Below are positions 14,591-23,101 of a stretch of DNA of 28,450 bases, piece after piece; position 1 is the first letter of the stretch, and each line of letters opens with the position of its first letter. A program made the position numbers and the translations under genes. The notes below the pieces were generated by a model that worked only from the letters and a program-made list of their open reading frames with translations, was not told the origin of the DNA and made no database searches. Source of the DNA: JBCBCP01 sp039178165 (GTDB taxonomy: Bacteria; Pseudomonadota; Alphaproteobacteria; Rhodobacterales; Rhodobacteraceae); contig JBCDFL010000015.1 of assembly GCA_039178165.1 (NCBI GenBank), positions 1 through 28,450 on the forward strand, written 5' to 3'.

Positions 14591-15346
14591 TCAGAGCGCA
14601 ATGGCCGCGATCAGCCGGCCGTAATCGGCCTCTTTGGCGTGGACCGACCGGCGGTAGGAATAGAACCGCGCGGGGTCCGAATAGGTGCAATGCCGCGTCC
14701 ATTCGGCGTGCCCGACGCCCCGCGCGCGCAGCCGGTGCAGGCCGTAACCCGGCAGATCGAACATCATGCGATCCCCCTCGCGGGCCGCGAAATAGCGGGC
14801 GCTTTCGGGGGCTTCGGCCAGGAAGGTGTCGTAGAAATCGGGACCGACCTCATAGGCGCGCTGGCTGATCGACGGGCCGATGATGGCGGTGATCCGTTCG
14901 GCCGCCGCGCCTTCGGCCTCCATCGCGTCGATCGTCGCCTCCAGCACACCGTCCAGCGTGCCGCGCCAGCCGGCATGGGCCGCGCCGATGACCCCCGCCG
15001 CGTCGTCGGCAAACAGGACCGGCTGGCAATCGGCGGTCAGGATCGACAGCGCGACGCCGGGCTTGCGCGTCACCATCGCGTCCGCGCGCGGCTTGTCGGC
15101 CCAGGGCCCGTGCGCCGGCACGGCTGTGGCCGAGTGGACCTGCCGCACGCCCAGCAGGTGATCGGGCGCCACGCCCATCGCATCGGCGACACGCGCGCGG
15201 TTGATCGCCACGATCTCCGACTGGTCGGAGGAGCCGGTGCCGCAATTGAGCCCTGCGAACACACCCGACGATGCCCCGCCGCCGCGCCCGAAGAACCCGT
15301 GGCGCAAGCCGCCCAGCGCGTCCGAGGTGATGATGTCGAGGCTCAT
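14591..15346 (-). CDS. pgeF: PgeF/YfiH/LACC1-family protein (purine nucleoside phosphorylase / peptidoglycan editing factor)
   Basis: A 251-residue multicopper-oxidase-like "laccase domain" protein. The zinc/copper ligands are visible: QVHSAT (His71), LTADCQPVLF (Cys107) and AAHAGWRG (His124). The N-terminus has RHGFFGRGGGASSGVFAGLN, usual for the family. Members have been assigned purine nucleoside phosphorylase/adenosine deaminase activity and, in E. coli, removal of wrongly incorporated residues from peptidoglycan precursors. Which applies here is open. ATG 15346 overlaps the stop of the midA-like gene as ATGA, making it third in the lgt-midA-pgeF operon. Length and motifs are complete. 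Confidence 0.93.
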   Translation of the reverse strand: MSLDIITSDALGGLRHGFFGRGGGASSGVFAGLNCGTGSSDQSEIVAINRARVADAMGVAPDHLLGVRQVHSATAVPAHGPWADKPRADAMVTRKPGVALSILTADCQPVLFADDAAGVIGAAHAGWRGTLDGVLEATIDAMEAEGAAAERITAIIGPSISQRAYEVGPDFYDTFLAEAPESARYFAAREGDRMMFDLPGYGLHRLRARGVGHAEWTRHCTYSDPARFYSYRRSVHAKEADYGRLIAAIAL

Positions 15347-16404
15347 GGCTCTGTCCCAGGCGGCGGCGCGGCCCCCTCGGGGTAAAGCGCCATCACTTTG
15401 AAGAGCGTCCCCATTTCGCCGGGATGCGTCAACCGCCGATGCGCGGCGATATGCGCCTCCAGCGCCGGGCCCTCCAGCCGCTGCGCCAGCGCCTGCGCGC
15501 GCGCCGTGATGCCCAGCCGTTCCAAGAACACGCCCTGCGGTGTCACGCGGCTGTAGCGCGCGGGGGCGGCAGCGGTGGCCAGCGCCTCGAAATCCACATG
15601 GGCTGTCAGGTCCGCGGTGCCCGGGCCGTCCAGCGGATCGACCGGAGCATGCCCGTGCAGAGCCTGCAGCGTGTCGCCCGCGCTGCGCCAGTCGCCGTAA
15701 TCCACGATCAGCGCGGCGCCGCCATGGGCCGCGATCCGGGCGCTCAGTGCGTTCAGGATCGGGGCGGCGGCGGGCCGGTCCTCCACCAGATCGCCGTCGT
15801 TCGTGTCGGCCAGGCGGTGCGCCAGCGCAGGCTGCGGCTGCGCGGGGCCAAGGCCCAGGTGCAGCGCGCCCTCCGCCGCGCCCACCATCCGCTCGGCCCA
15901 GCCGCCGCCCGCGCGTTGGAATTGGCGGATCGGCAGGGCGTCGAAAAACTCGTTGGCGATGGCGAACAGCGGCGCCTCCGGCAGGCCATGCGCATCGTCC
16001 AGCCAGACGGGCGCGTGGGCGGCGAGGGTCTTGGCCTGCACGGCGCGCAGGGTCGGCGACGCCTCGATCAGCGTGACCTGCGCCGCGTCCACAAAGCCCG
16101 GCATCCGCGCGCAGGCCCGCAAAGCATCCGCCATCAGCGTGCCGCGGCCCGGGCCCAACTCCGCGAGGGTGAAGGGCGCCGGCGCGCCCTGGTCCAGCCA
16201 GGCTTGCGCCAGCGACAGGCCGATCAGCTCGCCGAACATCTGGCTGATCTCCGGCGCGGTGGTAAAGTCTCCGACCGCGCCCAGCGGGTCGCGCGTGGTG
16301 TAATAGCCGTGTTCGGGGTGCAGCAGCGCCTCGGCCATATAGGCGTCGAGGCGCAGCGGCCCCTCCGCCGCGATGCGGGCGATCAGCGCGTCTCGCAGGC
16401 TCAC
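15343..16404 (-). CDS. MidA/NDUFAF7-family SAM-dependent methyltransferase
   Basis: A GTG at 16404 gives 353 residues. The protein begins LRDALIARIAAEGPLRLDAY, then HPEHGYYTTRDPLGAVGDFT and TAPEISQMFGELIG, the signature N-terminus of COG1565. A SAM-binding LAELGPGRGTLMADALR lies near residue 80, and ANEFFDALPIRQF follows near residue 145. In mitochondria the relative NDUFAF7 methylates an arginine of complex I subunit NDUFS2 during assembly. A similar role on bacterial complex I is plausible but unproven. GTGA overlap with the lgt stop (16401-16404) and ATGA overlap with pgeF argue for one coupled operon. Confidence 0.92.
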   Translation of the reverse strand: MSLRDALIARIAAEGPLRLDAYMAEALLHPEHGYYTTRDPLGAVGDFTTAPEISQMFGELIGLSLAQAWLDQGAPAPFTLAELGPGRGTLMADALRACARMPGFVDAAQVTLIEASPTLRAVQAKTLAAHAPVWLDDAHGLPEAPLFAIANEFFDALPIRQFQRAGGGWAERMVGAAEGALHLGLGPAQPQPALAHRLADTNDGDLVEDRPAAAPILNALSARIAAHGGAALIVDYGDWRSAGDTLQALHGHAPVDPLDGPGTADLTAHVDFEALATAAAPARYSRVTPQGVFLERLGITARAQALAQRLEGPALEAHIAAHRRLTHPGEMGTLFKVMALYPEGAAPPPGTEP

Positions 16405-17297
16405 GCCGCGACCGGCACGCGCGGCGCGCGCCAGATCAGCCAAAGGCCGACCGCAATCATCGGCAGCGACAGGATCTGCCCCATCGTCAGCCCGTATCCG
16501 CCCACCTGCCACGCCAAGCCCAGCGGGTTGCCGGGGGCCACGAATTGCGCGTCGGGCTGGCGCACGAATTCGACCGCAAAGCGCGCCGCGCCGTAGCCGG
16601 CAAAGAAGGCGCCGGTGAGCAGGCCGGGCGTGCGCAGCGCGCCGCGGCGCCAGACCAGCCACAGCAGTACCGCGCCTAGCAGGAGCCCCTCCAGCAGCGC
16701 CTCGTAGAGTTGCGAGGGGTGGCGGGCGCAGATCTCTCCCAGCGCCTGGCCGCAGGCCTGCGCGGCCTGGCCCGGAAAGGCGACGCCCCAGGGCAGATCG
16801 GTGGGCCGGCCCCACAGCTCCGCGTTGATGAAGTTGGCCGTACGGCCCAGCAGCAGACCCGGCGGCACGCCCAGCACCACTGCGTCCGCCACGCTCAGCC
16901 GCGGCAGGCCCTGGCGTTTTGTCCACAGCCAGCCGGCTAAAACGACCCCCAGAAGCCCGCCGTGAAAGGCCATCCCGCCTTGCCAAATTGCGAGGATTTC
17001 GCCCGGGTTCTCCACATAATAGCCCGGTTGGTAGAACAGCACGTAGCCCAGCCGCCCCCCGATAATGACACCAACGACAATCCAGGTCAGAAGGTCCTCG
17101 ATCTGCGCGGGCGTCATCACCGGCCGCTCGTTCGGCCATAGGCGCGGGGCGCGGGCCGCCATCACGACCAGGCGCCAGCCGATGACGATGCCGACGATAT
17201 AGGCCAGCGCGTACCAGCGCAGCGCAAACTCGAACCCGAAGAGGGTGATGCTGAAAATCTCGGGCGAGATATCGGGAAAACGGAGCATCCGGATCAT
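16401..17297 (-). CDS. lgt: Prolipoprotein diacylglyceryl transferase
   Basis: ATG 17297 follows TAAGG at 7 bases and gives 298 residues (another ATG three codons in is less well placed). Lgt moves diacylglycerol from phosphatidylglycerol to the lipobox cysteine of prolipoproteins in the inner membrane. About seven hydrophobic segments are present. Family landmarks are LRWYALAYIVGIVIGW, GGRLGYVLFY, GGMAFHGGLLG (the essential His), and the signature GRTANFINAELWGRPTDLPW with WGVAFP. HPSQLYEALLEG appears in the second half. All are intact. It heads the operon lgt-midA-pgeF. Upstream lie three 25-base tandem repeats. Confidence 0.96.
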   Translation of the reverse strand: MIRMLRFPDISPEIFSITLFGFEFALRWYALAYIVGIVIGWRLVVMAARAPRLWPNERPVMTPAQIEDLLTWIVVGVIIGGRLGYVLFYQPGYYVENPGEILAIWQGGMAFHGGLLGVVLAGWLWTKRQGLPRLSVADAVVLGVPPGLLLGRTANFINAELWGRPTDLPWGVAFPGQAAQACGQALGEICARHPSQLYEALLEGLLLGAVLLWLVWRRGALRTPGLLTGAFFAGYGAARFAVEFVRQPDAQFVAPGNPLGLAWQVGGYGLTMGQILSLPMIAVGLWLIWRAPRVPVAA

Positions 17298-17338
17298 GGC
17301 GCGCCTTATGTGAAGCGGGCGGGTGAGCGCGTCAACCT

Positions 17339-17413
17339 CGCGCCCATCGGCGCGGCAGCCATCTCGCGCCCACCGGCGCGGCAGCAACCCCGCCCACCGG
17401 TGCAGCAGTAACC
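17339..17413. repeat. Three imperfect ~25-bp tandem repeats between lgt and ubiK
   Basis: Copies at 17339-17364, 17365-17389 and 17390-17413 share the pattern CGCCCAyCGGyGCrGCAGyn. The third is the most divergent, and a partial fourth trace may follow. The array sits in the divergent lgt/ubiK region, about 40 bases upstream of the lgt start and just before the ubiK promoter. It could be a regulator-binding array or replication slippage. Confidence 0.75.
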
Positions 17414-17428
17414 ACGCGCCGGCCAACC

Positions 17429-17457
17429 TTGCGGACCCCGCCCCACAGCCCATATAG
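17429..17457 (+). promoter_or_regulatory. Candidate promoter of ubiK
   Basis: TTGCGG (17429-17434) and ATATAG (17452-17457) are 17 bases apart, about 30 bases upstream of ATG 17486, which has a CGGAGG ribosome site. Confidence 0.5.
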
Positions 17458-17485
17458 AAACCACGACCCAACCCGGAGGCTCCCA

Positions 17486-17725
17486 ATGCAAGCGCGCGGC
17501 AAGATTTTCGACGACATCAGCCAGTTGATGACCAACGCCATGGGTGTCGCCCAAGGCGCGCGGGAAGAGGCGGAGACGGCGATGAAGTCCATGATCGACC
17601 GCTGGCTCGCCGACCGCGATTTCGTCACGCGCGAGGAATTCGACGCCGTCCGCGCCATGGCCCAAAAGGCGCGCGAGGAGAACGAGGCGCTCAAGGCCCG
17701 CCTGGAAGCGCTGGAAGGCAAGTAA
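17486..17725 (+). CDS. ubiK: UbiK-family ubiquinone biosynthesis accessory factor (BMFP/YqiC family)
   Basis: A 79-residue protein from ATG 17486, which follows CGGAGG; an earlier in-frame ATG would only add untidy sequence. Residues 1-30 (KIFDDISQLMTNAMGVAQGA) form the amphipathic N-terminal helix of the family. The C-terminal half (FVTREEFDAVRAMAQKAREE then NEALKARLEALE) is a coiled coil that trimerises. In E. coli UbiK binds UbiJ and helps aerobic ubiquinone synthesis; in Brucella the BMFP protein has membrane-fusing activity. It has its own promoter and a strong terminator, so it is probably monocistronic. Divergent from lgt. Confidence 0.92.
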   Translation: MQARGKIFDDISQLMTNAMGVAQGAREEAETAMKSMIDRWLADRDFVTREEFDAVRAMAQKAREENEALKARLEALEGK

Positions 17726-17750
17726 GCCCGCCACAAGTCATCCACGCACC

Positions 17751-17780
17751 AAACGCCCGGTCCCCGCGCCGGGCGTTTTG
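17751..17780 (+). terminator. Rho-independent terminator after ubiK
   Basis: AAACGCCCGG (17751-17760) pairs perfectly with CCGGGCGTTT (17769-17778) around an 8-base loop. TTTT spans 17776-17779. It lies 26 bases after the ubiK stop and is the clearest intrinsic terminator in the window. Confidence 0.88.
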
Positions 17781-17850
17781 CGTTTAGGCGCTGCCGAGGC
17801 CGCGATATTGCGCGTCCCGCCGCGTTGTCCCCAACTTATTGCGCCTATCC

Positions 17851-17871
17851 CCAGATAAAGGCCAGATAAGG
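17851..17871 (+). promoter_or_regulatory. Tandem direct repeat upstream of the ybjN-like gene
   Basis: CCAGATAAAGG (17851-17861) is followed at once by CCAGATAAGG (17862-17871). TTGCCA (17874-17879) and a CATATC-like -10 lie just downstream with a long 20-base spacing, so the promoter is weakly supported. The repeat is a candidate activator site for the gene at 18002. The rest of 17781-18001 shows nothing else I can name. Confidence 0.35.
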
Positions 17872-18001
17872 CTTGCCAGACGCCGCCACCACCTGCACCA
17901 TATCTTGTAGAGGCACGGAGGGTCGCTCCGAAGTCTCGAGCAGGCACCTAGCGCTTGGGGGCGCTGCCAGCCCCCTCGCTATAACCAAAAGAGGTGGCAC
18001 C

Positions 18002-18502
18002 ATGGCCCTTTCCGAGCATCATCTGGAAGACGAAATCCATCCCATCGACATCGTCGAAGGCATCGCGGCCCATCACGAATGGGATTTCGACCGCATCGCC
18101 GACGATCAGATCGCCATGGCGGTGGAAGGACAGTGGCGCACCTATTCCCTGACGCTCGCCTGGTCGGGCTATGACGAAACGCTGCGTATGGTCTGCACCT
18201 TCGATATGGACCCGCCGGAAGAGACGCTGCCGCAGCTCTACGCGCTGCTGAACCACGTCAACGACCAGTGCTGGGCCGGCGCTTTCACCTACTGGGCCGA
18301 GCAAAAGCTGATGGTCTACCGCTACGGCCTGGTGCTGGCGGGCGGCCAGGTGGCCAGCCCCGCGCAGATCGACACCATGATCGGCGCCGCGGTGATGAGT
18401 GCGGAGCGGTACTACCCCGCCCTGCAGATGGTGATCTGGGGCGGCCGCTCCCCCCAGGACGCGCTGCAGGTCGCCATTGCGGAGGCCTATGGCCGCGCCT
18501 AG
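18002..18502 (+). CDS. YbjN domain-containing protein
   Basis: ATG 18002, preceded by AGAGGTGG, gives 166 residues. The sequence has the YbjN pattern: DIVEGIAAHHEWDFDRIADD, WRTYSLTLAWSGYDETLRMV, CTFDMDPPEETLPQLYALLN, then an AEQKLMVYRYGLVLAGG block and a C-terminal ALQVAIAEAYGRA. YbjN proteins share a fold with type III secretion chaperones. In E. coli YbjN affects stress responses and motility, but the biochemical role is unknown. There is no signal or membrane segment. It is followed 30 bases later by proC and then csaA and a dehydrogenase on the same strand; this conserved-looking order suggests an operon. Confidence 0.88.
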   Translation: MALSEHHLEDEIHPIDIVEGIAAHHEWDFDRIADDQIAMAVEGQWRTYSLTLAWSGYDETLRMVCTFDMDPPEETLPQLYALLNHVNDQCWAGAFTYWAEQKLMVYRYGLVLAGGQVASPAQIDTMIGAAVMSAERYYPALQMVIWGGRSPQDALQVAIAEAYGRA

Positions 18503-18532
18503 TCTCCGCCCCCGAAAGCAGGGGGCAATCGC

Positions 18533-19337
<805 letters not shown>

Positions 19338-19345
<8 letters not shown>

Positions 19346-19676
19346 GATCACCTTTGACGACTTTCTGAAGGTCGACATCCGTGTCGGCACCGTCCTGCGG
19401 GCCGAGCCCTTCCCAGAAGCGCGCAAACCCGCGATCAAGATGTGGATCGACTTCGGCCCCGGGATCGGGGAGCGCAAGACCTCCGCCCAGATCACCCCCC
19501 ATTACACGCCCGAGGCCCTCGTGGGCCGGCAGGTCGCGGGCGTCGTGAACTTCCCGCCGCGCCAGATCGGCCCCTTCATGTCTGAGGTGCTGGTGCTGGG
19601 CTTCGCCGACGCGGAGGGGCAGATCGTCCTTCTGGCACCAGACCGGCAGGTCCCCAACGGCGAGCGGATGCAGTGA
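19338..19676 (+). CDS. csaA: CsaA-like tRNA-binding / chaperone protein
   Basis: A 112-residue single OB-fold protein of the EMAP-II/tRNA-binding domain type. It starts with ITFDDFLKVDIRVGTVLRAE and has KPAIKMWIDFGPGIGERKTS, SAQITPHYTPEALVGRQVAG, VVNFPPRQIGPFMSEVLVLG, with a C-terminal LLAPDRQVPNGERMQ. These are CsaA family hallmarks. Bacillus CsaA binds SecA and unfolded preproteins and has a tRNA-binding surface. Its role in proteobacteria is poorly known. The ATG overlaps the end of proC, and its stop overlaps the next start as GTGA (19673-19676), so all three are coupled. Confidence 0.92.
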
Positions 19677-20623
19677 GCGCCGTCTGGCTGACCCGCCCCT
19701 TGCCGCAGGCGGTGCTGGAGGCGTTTCCGGCGGGCTATGCGGTAGAGATGCGCGCAGAAAACACGACCCTTTCGGCGGAGGAGCTGCGCCGCGCGCTGAC
19801 CGACTTCGACGCGGTGATCCCGACGCTAGGGGATGCGTTCAGTGCAGAGGTCTTCGCGGATGTGCCGCAGCCGCGGGCGCGCGTGCTGGCGAATTTCGGC
19901 GTCGGCTACAACCATCTGGACGTGGCGGCGGCGCGCGGGGCGGGGGTCACGGTCACCAACACGCCCGGCGCCGTGACCGACGCGACCGCGGATATCGCGA
20001 TCACTTTGATGCTCATGTCCGCCCGCCGCGCCGGGGAAGGCGAGCGGATGGTCCGCGCGGGCGCCTGGCCCGGCTGGCACCCCACGCAGCTTCTGGGCCT
20101 GCACGTGACCGGCAAGCGCGTCGGCATCGTCGGGATGGGCCGGATCGGGCAGGCGATCGCGCAGCGCTGCCGGCTGGGCTTCGGGATGGAGGTGCGGTTT
20201 TACAACCGCTCGGCGAAGGTTGTGGAGGGCGCCACGCAGGTGGACAGCCTGGAGGGCCTCGCGCGCCAAGTAGATGTCCTGGTCGTCGCCGTTCCCGGCG
20301 GGGCGGAGACGCGGCATCTGGTGGACGCAAAGGTCTTAGCCGCGATGCAGCGCCACGCGCATCTCATCAACATCTCCCGCGGCGATGTGGTGGACGAGGC
20401 TGCCCTGATCGCCGCGCTGGACGCGCGCCAGATCGGCGGCGCGGGCCTCGACGTCTATGAGCATGAACCCCAGGTGCCGGACGCCCTGCGCGCCTTTGAG
20501 AACGCCGTGCTGCTGCCCCATCTCGGCACCGCTGCCGAAGAGGTGCGCATCGCCATGGGCCGCATGGCGGTGGACAACGTCGTCGCGGTGCTGGAGGGGC
20601 GCGCGCCCTCTAACCCAGTCTAA
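19673..20623 (+). CDS. D-2-hydroxyacid dehydrogenase (glycerate/glyoxylate-type)
   Basis: A GTG start overlapping the csaA stop gives 316 residues. NAD(P)-binding VGIVGMGRIGQAIAQRC lies at about 151-167. The catalytic Arg is in NISRGDVVDE, the Glu region is GAGLDVYEHEP, and the catalytic His is in LLPHLGTAAEE. The upstream ARVLANFGVGYNHLDVAAA and VTNTPGAVTDATADIAI complete the family pattern, closest to glycerate/glyoxylate reductases; exact substrate cannot be fixed. The NADP/NAD preference is unclear, though NRS after the second strand suggests NADPH. The gene ends the ybjN-proC-csaA run and overlaps the converging MFS gene by 14 bases. Confidence 0.9.
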   Translation: MSAVWLTRPLPQAVLEAFPAGYAVEMRAENTTLSAEELRRALTDFDAVIPTLGDAFSAEVFADVPQPRARVLANFGVGYNHLDVAAARGAGVTVTNTPGAVTDATADIAITLMLMSARRAGEGERMVRAGAWPGWHPTQLLGLHVTGKRVGIVGMGRIGQAIAQRCRLGFGMEVRFYNRSAKVVEGATQVDSLEGLARQVDVLVVAVPGGAETRHLVDAKVLAAMQRHAHLINISRGDVVDEAALIAALDARQIGGAGLDVYEHEPQVPDALRAFENAVLLPHLGTAAEEVRIAMGRMAVDNVVAVLEGRAPSNPV

Positions 20624-21824
20624 GGCGCGTCCGGCCCCATAGCCACAAGGCGAAGGTGCCCGCGGCGCCCAGCAGGTAAGGCGCGGAGAGCGCGCCGTCC
20701 CGGCCCAAAGCGGGCTCCAGTGCGGCGACCAGCAGGCCGCCGCCCAATGCACCCAGCGAAATCGTGCCCCAGCCGAAGAAGCGGTAGACCGAATTGACCC
20801 GCCCCAGCAGCGCGTCGGGGATGGTGCGCTGGCGGTAGGAGACGGTGACGACGTTCCACTGCACCCCGATCACCACCTCGGCGAAGAGGGCGGCCGCCGC
20901 GACGCTCCAGTGCGGGGCGAAGGCCAGGACGATCAGCGGCAGGGGCATTGCCATCAGCGACAGGTTGAGGCTGCGCTGCGCGCCCAGCCGCTCCACCACG
21001 CGGGGGCAGATGAGCCCGCCCAGAACGCCGCCCGCCGCGCCCGCCGTCAGCAGCCAGCCGTAGCCCGCGGCGCCCAGGCCCAGCCGCTCTTGCGCCAGCA
21101 GGACCAGCACGGTCGTGCCCATTGCATAGAGCGCGTTGATCGCACCCAGCGACAGCGCGAGCCGCCGCAGCACGGGCCGCGCCCACAGCCAGGCGAGGCC
21201 CTCGCGCAGCTCCGTTTGCCAGCGCCGGCGCGGCGGGGCGAGGCGCGGGGGCAGGGTGATGCACCACACCAAGCTCGCCGCCACCGCAAAGGCCGCCGCA
21301 TCCACCAGGAACGGCGCCGGCACGGCAAGCGCGATCAGCAGCCCGGCGAGGGGCGGGCCGACGAATTGGCCCATCACCGTCTCCACGCTCCACAGCTGGC
21401 CATTGGCGCGCTCCAGCTGCGGCGCCTCCACGAGGGCGGGCATGAGGGTCTGGGCGGCGTTGTCCCGCAGCACCTCCGCCGCGCCGAAGCCGAAGGCCAG
21501 CGCCGCCAGCAGCGCGATGCTTCCGCCCCCGCCCGTAGGCGCGGCGAGGATCAGCGCCACCAGCGCCAGGCACAGGACCGCGCGCAGGATGTCGGCCTGC
21601 ACGATCAGGCGCCGCCGGTCCGCGCGGTCGGTGATCACCCCCGCCGGGATCGACAGCAGCAGCCACGGCACCCGGCCCGCAAAGGCCACGAGGCCGATCA
21701 TCACGGGATCGCGGGTCAGCAGGGTCGCCAGCCAAGGCAGAGCCAGCGCGGCGATCCCATCGGCGAGGTTCGAGGTGCCGGACGCGCCCAGCAGCAGGCG
21801 ATAGTTGCGATTGGCGAGGAGCAT
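20610..21824 (-). CDS. MFS transporter (MFS_3/EntS-like)
   Basis: A 404-residue protein with about twelve hydrophobic segments. The N-terminus (LLANRNYRLLLGASGTSNLA, then DGIAALALPWLATLLTRDPV) and GVITDRADRRRLIVQADILR (the loop 2-3 motif) match the exporter branch of the major facilitator superfamily that includes enterobactin exporter EntS and several drug exporters. A middle WQTELREGLAWLWARPVLRR marks the central loop, also typical. The substrate is unknown. It is downstream of thymidine kinase and a small membrane protein on the same strand, with about 36 bases between. The stop region lies inside the dehydrogenase gene. Confidence 0.88.
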   Translation of the reverse strand: MLLANRNYRLLLGASGTSNLADGIAALALPWLATLLTRDPVMIGLVAFAGRVPWLLLSIPAGVITDRADRRRLIVQADILRAVLCLALVALILAAPTGGGGSIALLAALAFGFGAAEVLRDNAAQTLMPALVEAPQLERANGQLWSVETVMGQFVGPPLAGLLIALAVPAPFLVDAAAFAVAASLVWCITLPPRLAPPRRRWQTELREGLAWLWARPVLRRLALSLGAINALYAMGTTVLVLLAQERLGLGAAGYGWLLTAGAAGGVLGGLICPRVVERLGAQRSLNLSLMAMPLPLIVLAFAPHWSVAAAALFAEVVIGVQWNVVTVSYRQRTIPDALLGRVNSVYRFFGWGTISLGALGGGLLVAALEPALGRDGALSAPYLLGAAGTFALWLWGRTRLRLG

Positions 21825-21860
21825 ACCACCAGCCTGCGCCGCGGCGCGAGGATTGGCAAG

Positions 21861-22235
21861 TTAGCGGATCAGGCAGCCCGCGGCGTCGAAGCCCTCCACA
21901 TCGCCCGGGTCCTTGGCAAACGGCAAAGGCGGACGCGTGTGGATGCGCAGGGCGTAGCGCGCCGTGCTCAGCCGCTCCGGCAGCGGCTCGGAGCCGACGA
22001 TCACCGTCTCCACGTCCCAGCCGCGCGCGTCGGCGGCGGCGCGCACGTGGTCCTGGGTGGCGCAGGCGCGCGCCGCCACATCGCCAGTAAAGGACGCCCG
22101 CGCGGCCTTCCACGCGTCAACGCCCGCGCGGTCCATGCGGGCCAGCGCGCCGGGGGACACGCCCGGAATGCCGATCAGGATCACCAGGGCAAAACCCGCA
22201 ACGCCGATCAGCAGCCCCTGGACGAACCGCTTCAC
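21861..22235 (-). CDS. Small membrane-anchored hypothetical protein
   Basis: A GTG at 22235 overlaps the thymidine kinase stop as GTGA and gives 124 residues. Residues 5-25 (QGLLIGVAGFALVILIGIPG) are one hydrophobic helix after KR, so it is a signal anchor with the rest in the periplasm. Two cysteines (58 and 121) could form a disulfide there. I do not recognise the family. The longer open frame upstream is a shadow of tdk. Coupling to tdk says coexpression, not function. Confidence 0.65.
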   Translation of the reverse strand: MKRFVQGLLIGVAGFALVILIGIPGVSPGALARMDRAGVDAWKAARASFTGDVAARACATQDHVRAAADARGWDVETVIVGSEPLPERLSTARYALRIHTRPPLPFAKDPGDVEGFDAAGCLIR

Positions 22236-22807
22236 TCCGCCCCTTCCATCGCCGCGCGCCAGTGCCGGCGGCAGAGGGAGACATAGGTTTCGTTCCCGCC
22301 GATCTGCACCTGCGCGCCGTCCCGCAGCACGCGGCCTTCCGCGTCCTGGCGCACGACCATCGTCGCCTTCTTGCCGCAATGGCAGATCGTGCGCACCTCC
22401 CGCATCTCGTCGGCGAGGGCCAGAAGGCTGGCGGAGCCGGGAAAGAGCTCGCCTCGGAAATCGACGCGCAGGCCGTAGCACATCACCGGCAAGCCCAGAT
22501 CGTCAACGACGCGGGCGAGTTGCCAGACCTGCGCCTTGGACAGGAACTGCGCCTCGTCCACGAAAACGCAGGCCACGGGGCCGCGCGCCTCGATCTTGGT
22601 GAACAAATCCTCATCCGCGCGGAACGTGTCCGCCGGCGCGTCGATGCCGATGCGGCTGGCCACCCGGCTCGTGCCGCCCCTATCGTCGAAGGCGGCGGTC
22701 AGCAGATAGGTCTCCATCCCGCGCTCGCGGTAATTGTGCGCCGCTTGAAGCAGGACGGTCGATTTGCCCGCATTCATGGTCGAATAGTGGAAGTAGAGCT
22801 TGGCCAT
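22232..22807 (-). CDS. tdk: Thymidine kinase
   Basis: A 191-residue class II (TK1-like) thymidine kinase, the salvage enzyme making dTMP from thymidine and ATP. The P-loop region is YFHYSTMNAGKSTVLLQAAH (5-24), followed by NYRERGME. The Walker B/lasso region is CVFVDEAQFL, with catalytic Glu. Zinc-binding cysteines are in TICHCGKKATM and SLCRRHW near the C-terminus. The specificity-loop pattern near NETYVSLCR is as in E. coli Tdk. Length is normal. The ATG is the first gene of a minus-strand run with the membrane-anchored protein and the MFS gene. Confidence 0.95.
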   Translation of the reverse strand: MAKLYFHYSTMNAGKSTVLLQAAHNYRERGMETYLLTAAFDDRGGTSRVASRIGIDAPADTFRADEDLFTKIEARGPVACVFVDEAQFLSKAQVWQLARVVDDLGLPVMCYGLRVDFRGELFPGSASLLALADEMREVRTICHCGKKATMVVRQDAEGRVLRDGAQVQIGGNETYVSLCRRHWRAAMEGAE

Positions 22808-23101
22808 GGCCGGTGCCTAGCGCGGCCCGGCGCGCGGGCGCAAGCGGGCAGATCGCGCGGCGGCGCCATCTGCCCGGCCCCAAGACTGCGCCGGTGTGAG
22901 TGGTGGCGGAGCCGGGTGGGGACACGCCGCATCACACGGCGCCCCACCCCGCCCCAAGCGGCCCTCTGCTGGGGGCCATGGGCACTCTTGACGTCCCGAT
23001 TACCGCTCGGGATGTGTGCGCAATGCCATTGGCACGGCCCGCCATTAATGGGAAAAGAATGCCCATGTTCCCCAACGGGGCTTTGGGACGGAGTGTACGG
23101 G
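22808..23101. promoter_or_regulatory. Palindrome-rich regulatory region upstream of the CII-like gene
   Basis: A 294-base gap divergent between tdk and the CII-like gene. TTGACG (22988-22993) is a good -35. Directly after it TCCCGA (22994-22999) and TCGGGA (23007-23012) form a perfect inverted repeat with a 7-base loop, filling the spacer. TGCCATTGGCA (23024-23034) and the perfect 10-bp palindrome CCATTAATGG (23042-23051) follow. GGAG is the ribosome site before ATG 23102. The -10 box is unclear. The cluster of symmetric sites suggests control by one or more dimeric regulators, perhaps the gene's own product. Confidence 0.5.

Noticed and set aside
23030..23046. TGGCAC sequence resembling a sigma-54 -24 element.
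   Set aside because: The -12 half (TTGC) is missing; the sequence is better seen as half of the TGCCATTGGCA palindrome.
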